Shown: piece after piece, positions 7,801 through 15,805 of the stretch | Layout: each line of letters starts with the position of its first letter | Position numbering within the stretch: position 1 is the stretch's first letter | Assembly: GCA_944384235.1 (NCBI GenBank) | Contig: CALWSP010000017.1 | Location: 34,707 to 98,706, forward strand | DNA: 64,000 bases | Source: an uncultured Clostridia bacterium | GTDB lineage: Bacteria > Bacillota > Clostridia > Lachnospirales > CAG-274 | Direction: 5' to 3' | The notes under the pieces: generated by a model | What the model saw: the letters and a program-made list of their open reading frames with translations, nothing else | Told to the model about the DNA's origin: nothing | Database searches by the model: none | Translations under genes and position numbers: made by a program

Positions 7801-8452
7801 ATTTATTTGTTTTGACAACGTTAAGAGGCATCATAAGGTGGCTTATTAAAGTTTTATAGGCATTATCTCCATCGCCGTTTTTTAAAAATTCAAAATATTT
7901 TTTATGTTCATTTATTGTGCCATTTATTCTGCCTTCAACCTCAAGGGCAGATTGGGAAGTTAATTTAATTAAGTACATAGATTTTTGAAAAATGCTATTA
8001 ATTTCGTCATTTTCTATGTAGTGAACCAAAATTTTGTGAAACTCGTGGTCATATTCTATAAAGGATTCATAGTTATCGTTATTATTAATTGCATTAATTT
8101 GGTTTTCTAAAACTAATTCTAAATTTTTAAGAGTTTTTTTACCCTTTTCTGAATTAATTTCATTTGCAATTGTGTAGGTACAAAAACCTTCTATTGCACA
8201 CCTTATTTGAATTGTTTCCCTCATATCTTTTTGGTTTAACTGCCTTATCATAAACCCTTTACTTGGGTATATTGTTATGTAGCCATCTTGGCTAAGATAT
8301 TGCAAAGCCCCTCTCATTGGAGTTCTTGAAACCCCTATTTCTTTTGCAAGCTTTGTTTCAGAATATAATGTGTCAACATCTAGCTTATTTGAAAGAATTA
8401 GCTCTTTTATGTAGTTATATGCTTTAAGTTGAAGCGAGGAATTTACCTCCAA
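7799..8452 (-). CDS. GntR-family (FadR/FCD) transcriptional repressor
   Basis: About 217 residues. The N-terminal winged helix-turn-helix has ETKLAKEIGVSRTPMRGAL with the following beta wing (DGYITIYPSKGFMI). The C-terminal FCD helical ligand-binding domain (~75-210) has metal-ligand-like residues YDHEFHKIL and NEHKKYFEFL. The longest frame starts at GTG 8461, but that codon abuts GGAGG. TTG at 8452, about ten bases past the same GGAGG, is the better start (MEVNSSLQLKAYNYI). It is divergent from the cyclase/TRAP operon, whose promoter carries GGTATAC repeats like the core of ExuR/UxuR-type GntR operators, so it is very likely that operon's repressor, released by an acidic metabolite. Confidence 0.87.
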   Translation of the reverse strand: MEVNSSLQLKAYNYIKELILSNKLDVDTLYSETKLAKEIGVSRTPMRGALQYLSQDGYITIYPSKGFMIRQLNQKDMRETIQIRCAIEGFCTYTIANEINSEKGKKTLKNLELVLENQINAINNNDNYESFIEYDHEFHKILVHYIENDEINSIFQKSMYLIKLTSQSALEVEGRINGTINEHKKYFEFLKNGDGDNAYKTLISHLMMPLNVVKTNK

Positions 8453-8505
8453 AAAAATCACCCTCCAAAAAAAATATATATAATTAAAAAAATAATCATA
8501 TAGTT

Positions 8506-8534
8506 ATGATATAACAAAAAATATAAAAGGTCAA
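8506..8534 (-). promoter_or_regulatory. Promoter of the GntR gene
   Basis: On the minus strand, TTGACC (8529-8534) and TATCAT (8506-8511) are 17 bases apart, about 50 bases upstream of the GntR start codon. Confidence 0.55.
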
Positions 8535-8617
8535 CATATATAATTAATTAAGAGAAAACAAGTGTTTTTGTAGAAAGTGCATAAAAAAAGGGGAATTATT
8601 TTATAAAATTTTACATA

Positions 8618-8646
8618 TTGACGGTATATCGGTATACTGGTATACT
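8618..8646 (+). promoter_or_regulatory. Promoter with three tandem GGTATA operators in the spacer
   Basis: TTGACG (8618-8623) and TATACT (8641-8646) are 17 bases apart. The whole spacer and -10 consist of three 8-base direct repeats: GGTATATC (8623-8630), GGTATACT (8631-8638) and GGTATACT (8639-8646). GGTATAC matches the core of operators bound by FadR-subfamily GntR repressors such as ExuR/UxuR. A protein bound here would block RNA polymerase directly, and the divergent GntR gene is the obvious candidate. Confidence 0.8.
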
Positions 8647-8704
8647 GTTTTTACAAAACTAAGTTAGAAAATTAAAAATGTTTTATTTTAAGGAGGAAAA
8701 TTTT

Positions 8705-9391
8705 ATGAATAGTTTTGAATTAGGAAATTTAAGAGTTGTTGACTTAACTAAGGTTTTAGACCCAGCTACAGAAACTAGAAGATGTGGACTTACTAGATTT
8801 AACACAGGCGGTCCTATTCCTGATTTCCACACAATTATGGACATTACTAGCCACTTAGGTACTCACGTTGAATGTCCTTACCACCACCACGACGATTGGA
8901 CTGATGTTCAAGGTTTACCTTTAACTACTTTTATGGGTAGAGCAATTTATGTGAACATCACTCATATGCAGCCAAACGAAAAGATTAAAGGCGAGGACCT
9001 TGAAAAAGCTTGTGGCGACAGAATTAAAGAAGGCGACATTGTTATTATTGACTCGCCAATGAAGCTTACTCCATTTACTCCAGATTCTAACACAGAAAAG
9101 GATAAAAGACTTTTCATTTGCAGAGAAACTGCTGAGTGGTTTAAAGAGAAGAAAGTTAAGTGTGTAGGTTTTGGCGACGGCGTTTCTATTGAAAGCAACA
9201 ACGAAGATGTTTGTGCTTTCCACGATGTTCTTATGGAAGTTAACGTTGTGTTTTTAGAAGTGTTAAAGAACCTTGAGCAGTTAAAAACTGATACTTTCTT
9301 TATGTCTTATTCTCCACTTCCAATTAAGGGACTTGACTCTTGCCCAGTTAGAGCTTATGCTATTGAGGGCTTAGCTGAATTTTCTAAGTAA
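8705..9391 (+). CDS. Cyclase-family (kynurenine formamidase-like) hydrolase
   Basis: A 228-residue member of the cyclase family (KynB and isatin hydrolase fold). The metal-binding motif HLGTHVECPYHHHDD (residues ~52-66) fits HxGTHx(D/E)xPxH, with Glu in place of the commoner Asp. Family members open lactams or lactone-like amides, or act as formamidases, using Mn or Zn. Start: ATG 8705 follows AAGGAGG; an in-frame ATG at 8678 precedes that ribosome binding site and is rejected. It is the first gene of the GntR-controlled operon with a PanE-like reductase, YhcH protein and TRAP transporter, so the substrate is probably a cyclic acid or amide taken up by that TRAP system. Confidence 0.8.
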   Translation: MNSFELGNLRVVDLTKVLDPATETRRCGLTRFNTGGPIPDFHTIMDITSHLGTHVECPYHHHDDWTDVQGLPLTTFMGRAIYVNITHMQPNEKIKGEDLEKACGDRIKEGDIVIIDSPMKLTPFTPDSNTEKDKRLFICRETAEWFKEKKVKCVGFGDGVSIESNNEDVCAFHDVLMEVNVVFLEVLKNLEQLKTDTFFMSYSPLPIKGLDSCPVRAYAIEGLAEFSK

Positions 9392-9419
9392 TAAAATTTA
9401 ATTAATTGGAGGAATTAAA

Positions 9420-10331
9420 ATGAAAATAGCAATTCTTGGCGCAGGTGCTATGGGTTCAATATATGGCGGACACCTTTGTTTAAAAAACGAGGTTTATTTA
9501 ATTGACAAAAAGCAGGAGCTTGTTGAAAAAATTCAAAAAGATGGGCTTAAAATTTTAGAAAACAATGAAGATGTTATATACAGGCCAAAGGCTTTAACTA
9601 GCAGCGAAAATTTAGGCGAAGTGGATTTAGTTATTGTTTTTGTTAAATCTATTTTTTCAAGAGATGCTTTAAGGGAAAACAGCCACATTATTGGCAAAAA
9701 CACTTATGTTATGACTTTACAAAATGGAGCTGGCCACGAAGATATTTTATCAGAGTTTGTGCCTTATGAAAGGGTTATTATTGGCACAACAGAAGATAAT
9801 GGTGCTATTTTAGAAAATGGATATGTTAGACGAGGCGGAAAAGGCAGAACCAACATTGGAATGTTAGTTGAGGACAAGAGATTAATTCTTCCAAAGGTTA
9901 AAGCTTGTTTTGACGAATGTGGCTTTGACACAAAAATATTTGAAAACATTCAATATTTAATTTGGGACAAGCTTTTTACTAACGTTTCATTAAGTGCTTT
10001 AACTGGCGTTTTGCAAGTTCCCATTGGTTTTATTTACAAAAATGAATACGCTTGGAATATGACTAAAGAGCTTATTAGAGAAACTTTGAAAGTTACTAAG
10101 GCTATGGGGCTTGAATTTGACGAAAAAGACATTATTAACAGAGTTAAAGAAACTTCAATTAACTCGCCTGAGGGAATTACATCTATTTGTGCTGACATTA
10201 AAAACGGAAGAAAAACAGAAGTTGACACAATTAGTGGCGCAGTTGTTAAAATGGGTGAAAAACTTGGGGTAGACGTTCCTTTACACAAATTTGTTGTGAA
10301 TATGGTTCACGCTTTAGAGAGCAAAAATTAG
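9420..10331 (+). CDS. Ketopantoate reductase-like (PanE/ApbA) dehydrogenase
   Basis: A 303-residue NAD(P)-dependent 2-oxoacid reductase of the PanE family. It has an N-terminal Rossmann motif GAGAMGSIYGGHL, a catalytic Lys in WDKLFTNVS (~residue 183), and a C-terminal ADIKNGRKTEVD matching the S-x-x-x-D-x-x-x-GR-x-TE-x-D substrate motif. The motifs are complete, but the gene lies in a TRAP-transport operon and not with pantothenate genes. It therefore more likely reduces or oxidises a branched or hydroxy 2-oxoacid made by the neighbouring hydrolase. GGAGG precedes the ATG; the gene starts 28 bases after the cyclase gene. Confidence 0.82.
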   Translation: MKIAILGAGAMGSIYGGHLCLKNEVYLIDKKQELVEKIQKDGLKILENNEDVIYRPKALTSSENLGEVDLVIVFVKSIFSRDALRENSHIIGKNTYVMTLQNGAGHEDILSEFVPYERVIIGTTEDNGAILENGYVRRGGKGRTNIGMLVEDKRLILPKVKACFDECGFDTKIFENIQYLIWDKLFTNVSLSALTGVLQVPIGFIYKNEYAWNMTKELIRETLKVTKAMGLEFDEKDIINRVKETSINSPEGITSICADIKNGRKTEVDTISGAVVKMGEKLGVDVPLHKFVVNMVHALESKN

Positions 10332-10342
10332 GAGGTATATAA

Positions 10343-10807
10343 ATGATTTTTTCTTCAATATATTCTAGAGATGATTTTTCAAATTATCCAGATGCTATTA
10401 AAAGAGCTATTAATTATTTAAAAGACAATGATTTTATAAATATGGAGCCTGGTGTTTACGAAATTGAGGGCAAGAAAATGTATGCTCAAGTTTTTGACAC
10501 AGAAACGGGGGCTAAAGAAACTAAAAAGCCAGAAGTTCACGAAAAGTTTTTAGATGTGCAATTTTTAGCTTCAGGCGAAGAAAAACTTGGTTTTACACCT
10601 GACACAGGCAAGTATGAAGTTGTTGAAAAGTATGAAGAAAGAGATTTGATTTTCTACAAGGAAGTTGAAAACGAGGGCTTTATTACAGCTACTCCAGGCT
10701 GTTTTTGTGTGTTTTTCCCTTTTGATGTTCATAGACCTGCTGTTTGTGTAAACGAGGTTATGAAAATTAGAAAGGTAGTTATTAAAGTTAGTTTAGATTT
10801 GCTTTAA
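10343..10807 (+). CDS. YhcH/YjgK/YiaL-family protein
   Basis: A 154-residue protein of the YhcH/YiaL/EbgC (DUF386) cupin-like family. It shows the conserved HEKFLDVQFLASGEEKLGF (about residues 71-89) and FPFDVHRPA (about 131-139), which hold the metal ligands. Members act as anomerases or mutarotases (NanQ for sialic acid) and occur in sugar-acid TRAP operons, such as yiaL beside yiaMNO for 2,3-diketogulonate. Here it lies between the PanE-like gene and dctP, 11 and 16 bases away. Its presence argues that the transported compound is a sugar acid or a ring-opening sugar-like molecule. Confidence 0.85.
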   Translation: MIFSSIYSRDDFSNYPDAIKRAINYLKDNDFINMEPGVYEIEGKKMYAQVFDTETGAKETKKPEVHEKFLDVQFLASGEEKLGFTPDTGKYEVVEKYEERDLIFYKEVENEGFITATPGCFCVFFPFDVHRPAVCVNEVMKIRKVVIKVSLDLL

Positions 10808-10823
10808 TTTAGGAGGGTATTTT

Positions 10824-11834
10824 ATGGGTAAGAAAATTTTAAGTATTTGTTTATCTATTATGTTAATTTTTGCTCTCGCTGGCTGTTCTAACTCTGTTTC
10901 AACTTCTAGCAACGAAGATGTTAAAATTATTAGAGTTGCTTTTAACCAAAACGAAGAACACCCACAGTACAAGGCAATGAGAGAGCTTGGCGACAAGTTT
11001 GAAGAAGCTACAAATGGTAGATACCAAATGGTTATTTACCCTAACGGTGTTTTAGGCGACCAAAACAATATGGCTGAATTTATTAGAACTGGTGCACTTG
11101 AAATGGCTATTGTGCCTTGTAGTGTTCCTGAAAGTTATGACAAAGATTTTGCCATTGTTGGCGCTCCTTATTTATATCAAGATATGGACCATTTAAGAAG
11201 GGCTACTGAAAGTGGAGTTTTTAAAGAGCTTTTTTCTTCAACTAGAAAGTTTAAATTTGAAGTTTTAACTGTTTACACTGCTGGCGAAAGAAACATTTAT
11301 TCTGACAAGCCAATTAACACGCCTGAAGATTTAAAGGGAATGATTGTAAGAGTTAACGACTCTCCAACATATTTAAGTATGGTTAAGTATATGGGCGGTG
11401 TTGGAACTGTTATGTCACAGTCTGAAGTTTACACTGCTTTACAGCAGGGTGTAATTGACGCTGGGGAAAACAGCGAAAGAGTTTACACAGACTTTAAGCA
11501 TTATGAAGTTGCTCCTTATTTTTCTTACACTAAACACATTGTTCACCCTGATGTAGTTATTGCAAGCACAAACTTTTTAGACAACCTTTCTGAAAGCGAC
11601 AGAGAAATTTTTGACAAGCTTGTTTTAGATTCAACTACATATGAATTTGACGCATTTAAAGAGTCTGTTTTACAAGGCAAAAAAGATGCTGAAGCTCACG
11701 GGGCTAAGTTTGTTTACCCTGATGTAGAGCTATTTAGAGAAAAGTGTATGCCTTTACTTGAAAGCATTTCTGGCCAGTCTGAAGTTACAAAGACTATCTT
11801 TGACAGAATTGAAGCACTTAGGGAGGGAGAATAA
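10824..11834 (+). CDS. dctP: TRAP transporter substrate-binding lipoprotein (DctP)
   Basis: A 336-residue extracytoplasmic DctP protein. The signal peptide ends in a lipobox LAGC (Cys ~21), so it is a lipoprotein. The core motifs are AFNQNEEHPQY, NIYSDKPINTPEDLKGM, the Arg-containing MIVRVNDSPT that salt-bridges the substrate carboxylate, and IDAGENSERVYT. It is followed after two bases by dctQ and then dctM, making a complete tripartite TRAP system within the GntR-regulated operon. It is divergent in sequence from the other two DctP proteins of the window, so a different ligand is expected. Confidence 0.92.
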   Translation: MGKKILSICLSIMLIFALAGCSNSVSTSSNEDVKIIRVAFNQNEEHPQYKAMRELGDKFEEATNGRYQMVIYPNGVLGDQNNMAEFIRTGALEMAIVPCSVPESYDKDFAIVGAPYLYQDMDHLRRATESGVFKELFSSTRKFKFEVLTVYTAGERNIYSDKPINTPEDLKGMIVRVNDSPTYLSMVKYMGGVGTVMSQSEVYTALQQGVIDAGENSERVYTDFKHYEVAPYFSYTKHIVHPDVVIASTNFLDNLSESDREIFDKLVLDSTTYEFDAFKESVLQGKKDAEAHGAKFVYPDVELFREKCMPLLESISGQSEVTKTIFDRIEALREGE

Positions 11835-11836
11835 AT

Positions 11837-12313
11837 ATGAAAAGTATTAAAAACATTTTAGATAAAATTACTTCTTTATCTTGTATTGTAGTGTTTATAG
11901 CTATGGTGCTTTTAGTTACATACCAAGTTATTTCAAGATATTTCTTTTCTGCTCCTAGTAGTGTGAGCGAAGCTCTTACAAGATACGCTTTTGTTTGGCT
12001 TATAATTATTTCTGCTACTTATATTTTTGGGCAAAGAGAACACATTTACATTAGTGTTTTAAAAGACAAGTTGCCTGCAAAGGCAAAAAGAGTTGTGAAC
12101 ATTTTAATTGAGCTTGTTACAATTATTTTTGCTTCTTTAGTTATGGTATATGGCGGTTTTTCTATTAGTAATATGAATATGTTACAAATTGATTCTATTC
12201 TTAACATTCCTACTGGCGTGATGTATTCTATTATTCCTATTTGTGGCGTAATTATTATATTTTATAGTTTATACAACATTATGCTTGAAATTAAGGATAG
12301 AAAAGAAAATTAG
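11837..12313 (+). CDS. dctQ: TRAP transporter small permease (DctQ)
   Basis: A 158-residue membrane protein with four predicted helices. It carries the DctQ pattern YQVISRYFFSAPSSVSEALTRYAFVWLI in helices 1-2 and a HIY motif after helix 2. It bridges DctP and DctM in the ion-driven uptake complex. It starts two bases after dctP and ends 20 bases before dctM. Confidence 0.93.
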   Translation: MKSIKNILDKITSLSCIVVFIAMVLLVTYQVISRYFFSAPSSVSEALTRYAFVWLIIISATYIFGQREHIYISVLKDKLPAKAKRVVNILIELVTIIFASLVMVYGGFSISNMNMLQIDSILNIPTGVMYSIIPICGVIIIFYSLYNIMLEIKDRKEN

Positions 12314-12332
12314 GAGAAGGGGGTAAGTTTTT

Positions 12333-13637
12333 ATGAGTATTGCAGTTCAAGTAGCTCTTGTTATTATGACTGTTTTAGTTCTTTTGCTGGTTATGGGCGC
12401 TCCAATAGGTGTTGCTATTGGCCTTTCCTCAGCTTTATCTATGATTTGTATGATACCTGCTAACATTTCTTTTGCAACATCTGCTCAAAGAATTTTTGCT
12501 GGTTCAAATTCATTTTCGTTAATTGCAATTCCGTTTTTCATTTTGGCTGGTAACATTATGAACAACGGTGGAATTGCCACTAGGCTTGTTAACTGTGCTA
12601 AAGTTATTAGTGGCAGAATGCCTGGTGCTCTTGCTCAGTCAAATGTTGTTGCTAATATGCTTTTTGGTGCTATTAGTGGCTCTGGTGCAGCGGCGGCTGC
12701 TGCTATGGGCGGAACTATTGGACCTTTAGAAGAAAAAGAAGGTTATGACAAAAATTATAGTGCTGCTGTTAACGTGGCTTCTGCTCCTGTTGGTATGCTT
12801 ATTCCGCCTAGTAACACTATGATTGTTTATTCAAGTGTTGCTGGCAGTGTTTCTATTGCTGCTTTATTTATGGCTGGTTATATTCCAGGCATTTTATGGA
12901 GCGTTGCAGTTATGATTTTAGCTGGAATTACTGCTAAAAGACTTGGATATCAGGCTGAGGCTAGAGTTCCTTTAAAGGTTGCTTTAATCACTTTCTGGCA
13001 GGCTATTCCTAGTTTATTATTAATTGTTATTGTTATTGGCGGTATTTTAAAAGGCGTGTTTACTGCTACTGAAGGCTCTGGCATTGCTGTTGTTTACGCA
13101 ACTATTCTTTCTTTAATTTACAAGTCTTTTAAAATTAAAGACATTCCTAGAATTGTTTTAGAATCAGCTAAAACAACTGGTATTATTACTTTTATGATTG
13201 GTTTATCTTCAATTATGTCTTGGGCAATGGCATTTACTGGAATTCCAGATATGATAGCAACTGCTATTTTAGGTTTAACAACAAACAAATTCCTCATTTT
13301 ATTACTTATTAATGTGTTGTTGTTAATTGTTGGCACATTTATGGACGTTACGCCAGCTATATTAATTTTTACACCTATTCTTTTACCAATTTGTAAGTCT
13401 TTTGGAATGGACCCAATTCATTTTGGAATTCTTCTTTGTTTTAACTTATCTATTGGTACTATCACTCCTCCAGTAGGTACAATTTTATTTACTGGTTGTA
13501 AAGTTGGTGGAGTCACTATTGAAAGCGTTATGAAATATTTATTGCCATATTTTGCTTTAATTATTTTAGTTCTTTTATTAGTTACTTACATTCCTATAAT
13601 TTCTATGTTTTTACCTACGGCTTTAGGGCTTATATAA
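12333..13637 (+). CDS. dctM: TRAP transporter large permease (DctM)
   Basis: A 434-residue, roughly 12-helix transport subunit of the TRAP family. Diagnostic stretches include IAIPFFILAGNIMN, AISGSGAAAAAAMGG, GMLIPPSNTMI and TFMDVTPAILIFTPILLP, the Gly/Pro-rich re-entrant loops that carry the sodium sites. It is the last gene of the operon starting at 8705 and is followed by a terminator at 13685. It is about as long as, and clearly homologous to, the DctM at 40520. Confidence 0.95.
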   Translation: MSIAVQVALVIMTVLVLLLVMGAPIGVAIGLSSALSMICMIPANISFATSAQRIFAGSNSFSLIAIPFFILAGNIMNNGGIATRLVNCAKVISGRMPGALAQSNVVANMLFGAISGSGAAAAAAMGGTIGPLEEKEGYDKNYSAAVNVASAPVGMLIPPSNTMIVYSSVAGSVSIAALFMAGYIPGILWSVAVMILAGITAKRLGYQAEARVPLKVALITFWQAIPSLLLIVIVIGGILKGVFTATEGSGIAVVYATILSLIYKSFKIKDIPRIVLESAKTTGIITFMIGLSSIMSWAMAFTGIPDMIATAILGLTTNKFLILLLINVLLLIVGTFMDVTPAILIFTPILLPICKSFGMDPIHFGILLCFNLSIGTITPPVGTILFTGCKVGGVTIESVMKYLLPYFALIILVLLLVTYIPIISMFLPTALGLI

Positions 13638-13684
13638 TTTATTTAATAGTTTATGTAAATTCTTCCTTTTGTATATATAAACAG

Positions 13685-13715
13685 AAAAAAGTGCTGGTTT
13701 AACCAGCACTTTTTT
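13685..13715. terminator. Bidirectional terminator between TRAP and folate operons
   Basis: GTGCTGG (13691-13697) and CCAGCAC (13703-13709) form a stem, with A6 before and T6 after, between convergent dctM and folBK. Confidence 0.93.
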
Positions 13716-14523
13716 ATTTGAGATTTTCAAGCATTTCTTTAACAGATTTTTTGTTTACTGGGTTTATTGCATAAGGTGAAATTTCGCAAAGTGGTTTAAG
13801 GACAAAGGCTCTATTTTCCATATCTATATGAGGGATTATTAGGTTTTGTTTACAAATTATTTCGTTGTTAAAAAGCACAATGTCTATATCTAAAGTTCTA
13901 GGCCCCCAGTGGATTTCTCTTTTTCTTTCTGCTTTTAATTCAATTTCATTTACAAGTTTTAAAAGGCTTGTTGGGGACAAAACTGTTTTTATTTTCAAAG
14001 CTCCGTTTAAAAAGCTATCTTGCTCTAAATTGCCATAAGGCTCTGTTTCTATAAAGGTTGAAATTTTTTCTAGTTTTACAAATTCATTTTCTTTTAGGCT
14101 TTTAACAGCAAAGTCTAAATAGGCTTTTTTATCTCCCATATTTGAGCCTATGCTAAGGTAGGCATCATTCCATTTTTTTGTTAGTTTAACTGAAACTGTT
14201 TCTAAAGGAAGCCCAACTGGGGCAGATGGCTTTTCTATTGTTAAAGTTACTTTATTAACATTAAATTTTAAAAGAATGTTTGTTGCTAGTTTATCTGCCA
14301 AAGTTTCTATTAATTTAAAAACATTATCTTTTACAAAAGTTGTTATAAAAGAGGCAACTTCTGCGTAGTTTACAGCTTTTTCAATGTTATCTTCAAGGGC
14401 TGCTTTTTCAAAGTCTGTTTCCATAACACAGGTTATGAAAAACCTTTGGCCAAGAACATTTTCTTCTTTTAAAACACCGTGTCTACCAAAGCAATCTAAT
14501 TTTTTAATTACAACTTCTCCCAT
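13714..14523 (-). CDS. folBK: Dihydroneopterin aldolase / HPPK fusion (FolB-FolK)
   Basis: A 269-residue bifunctional folate enzyme. Residues 1-~115 are FolB (DHNA): KKLDCFGRHGVLKEE and YAEVASFI. Residues ~118-269 are FolK (HPPK): YLSIGSNMGDKKAYL, ETEPYG, and the signature RxxxxGPRTLDIDIVLF at ~205-220. Together they convert dihydroneopterin to hydroxymethyl-dihydropterin diphosphate, the substrate of FolP encoded immediately upstream. The ATG follows the folP stop by one base with an AGGTGG ribosome binding site, so the two are translationally coupled. FolB-FolK fusions are well known in Clostridia. Confidence 0.94.
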   Translation of the reverse strand: MGEVVIKKLDCFGRHGVLKEENVLGQRFFITCVMETDFEKAALEDNIEKAVNYAEVASFITTFVKDNVFKLIETLADKLATNILLKFNVNKVTLTIEKPSAPVGLPLETVSVKLTKKWNDAYLSIGSNMGDKKAYLDFAVKSLKENEFVKLEKISTFIETEPYGNLEQDSFLNGALKIKTVLSPTSLLKLVNEIELKAERKREIHWGPRTLDIDIVLFNNEIICKQNLIIPHIDMENRAFVLKPLCEISPYAINPVNKKSVKEMLENLK

Positions 14524-14524
14524 T

Positions 14525-15328
14525 TTACCACCTACCTAAGATTTTTTCTGTCATTAAAATTGCTCTTTTATTTTCTAAAACATCGTGAACCCTAACAAAG
14601 AGGGCATTTTTTAAAACTGCCAAAACTGTTGTGGACAAAGTTCCCTCAAGCCTTTCATTTGCTGGGAGGTCAAGAGTTAAGCCTATTACAGATTTTCTTG
14701 AAGTGCCAAGCAAGAGAGGGTAGTTTAAAGAGTTTAAAAGCTCTAATTTATTAATTATTTCTAGGTTTTGTTCATATGTTTTTGCAAAGCCTACACCAGG
14801 GTCTAAAAGAATTTTATCATCAGATATATTTTTAGATTTTGCTATTTTAACACTTTCTTTTAAATCTGAAATTACATCAAAGAAAAAGTTTGAATAGTTA
14901 GTGTTGTTTCTATTGTGCATAAGGCAACAAGAAAGGTTAAATTTTGAAACTACATCTGAAATTTTATCATCGTGTTTAAAGCCCCAAATATCGTTTATTA
15001 AATTAGCTCCAGCTTTTGCTCCAGCTTCTGCAACATCGCCTTTATAGGTGTCAAGGGAGATGGGAATGTCAAAATTTGATTTTATTTTTTCAATTACAGG
15101 AACTACTCTTTCTATTTCTTCTAAATCTGAAACTGGCGTGTAGTTTGGCCTTGTAGATTCCCCGCCAATGTCCAAAACATCTGCACCATCTTTTATCATT
15201 TGTTCAGCTCTAAAAAGGGCTTTATCTATTGTGTTGTATTTTCCGCCGTCGCTAAAGCTATCTGGCGTGACATTTAAAATGCCCATTATGTATGTTCTAT
15301 CTTTAAAGGTTTTGTTTCCAATTTTCAT
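14525..15328 (-). CDS. folP: Dihydropteroate synthase
   Basis: A 267-residue TIM-barrel enzyme condensing hydroxymethyl-dihydropterin diphosphate with p-aminobenzoate; the target of sulfonamides. Signatures: MGILNVTPDSFSDGGKY near the N-terminus, DIGGESTRP, and LDPGVGFAKTYEQNL around residue 175, plus the C-terminal VRVHDV. Third gene of the minus-strand folate operon, between the HD hydrolase and folBK. Confidence 0.96.
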   Translation of the reverse strand: MKIGNKTFKDRTYIMGILNVTPDSFSDGGKYNTIDKALFRAEQMIKDGADVLDIGGESTRPNYTPVSDLEEIERVVPVIEKIKSNFDIPISLDTYKGDVAEAGAKAGANLINDIWGFKHDDKISDVVSKFNLSCCLMHNRNNTNYSNFFFDVISDLKESVKIAKSKNISDDKILLDPGVGFAKTYEQNLEIINKLELLNSLNYPLLLGTSRKSVIGLTLDLPANERLEGTLSTTVLAVLKNALFVRVHDVLENKRAILMTEKILGRW

Positions 15329-15337
15329 AGTTATCTC

Positions 15338-15805
15338 CTAATATTTTATAAATTCATTTCGTTTTTCTTTTTCCCAATAGCAATCCTTTTGGGCTTTACA
15401 TTTATAGCATTGTCTTGAAATTTTATCAGCTTTATACAAAATTGAAGATAAAGAATTTTCATTATTTTCTTGTCTATGGTTTAAAATTGCAGAAGTAATT
15501 AAAGATATTTCTTCACAAAGATATCCACATTCTTTTAATATTTTTGTGGACAAGTTAGCCCCAACTACATCGTGGTCTTTGCCTGAATATGCTCTGCCAA
15601 GGTCGTGGAGCAAGGAAGTTGCGTAGAGAATGTCTTTAGGGATATTTAAGTTGTTTTCTAGGCTTAAAATGTAGGAAATTCTTGCAACATCTAAAAAATG
15701 TTCCAAGTTATGTTTACAAAAAATTCTATTTTCTTCATTTTTTTCAATTAAATTCAGAGCTTTTATATAGTCTTTATTTTTTAAGATTTTATTATATCTT
15801 TGCAT
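15338..15805 (-). CDS. HD-domain hydrolase in folate operon
   Basis: A 155-residue HD-superfamily protein. Metal ligands are visible as the His of CKHNLEHFLDVAR, the HD pair in SLLHDLGRAYSGKDHDVVGA and a later LNHRQEN, so the phosphohydrolase core looks intact. The C-terminus has a cysteine cluster (CYKCKAQKDCYW) that may bind zinc or iron-sulfur. It overlaps folC by 25 bases and precedes folP by nine, inside a tight folate operon that lacks a recognised dihydroneopterin-triphosphate pyrophosphatase. It is therefore a candidate for that missing dephosphorylation step; this is inference from context. Confidence 0.8.
   Translation of the reverse strand: MQRYNKILKNKDYIKALNLIEKNEENRIFCKHNLEHFLDVARISYILSLENNLNIPKDILYATSLLHDLGRAYSGKDHDVVGANLSTKILKECGYLCEEISLITSAILNHRQENNENSLSSILYKADKISRQCYKCKAQKDCYWEKEKRNEFIKY

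Noticed and set aside
8678..8704. Upstream ATG for the cyclase gene
   Set aside because: The codons include the AAGGAGG ribosome binding site that serves ATG 8705; no ribosome binding site precedes 8678.
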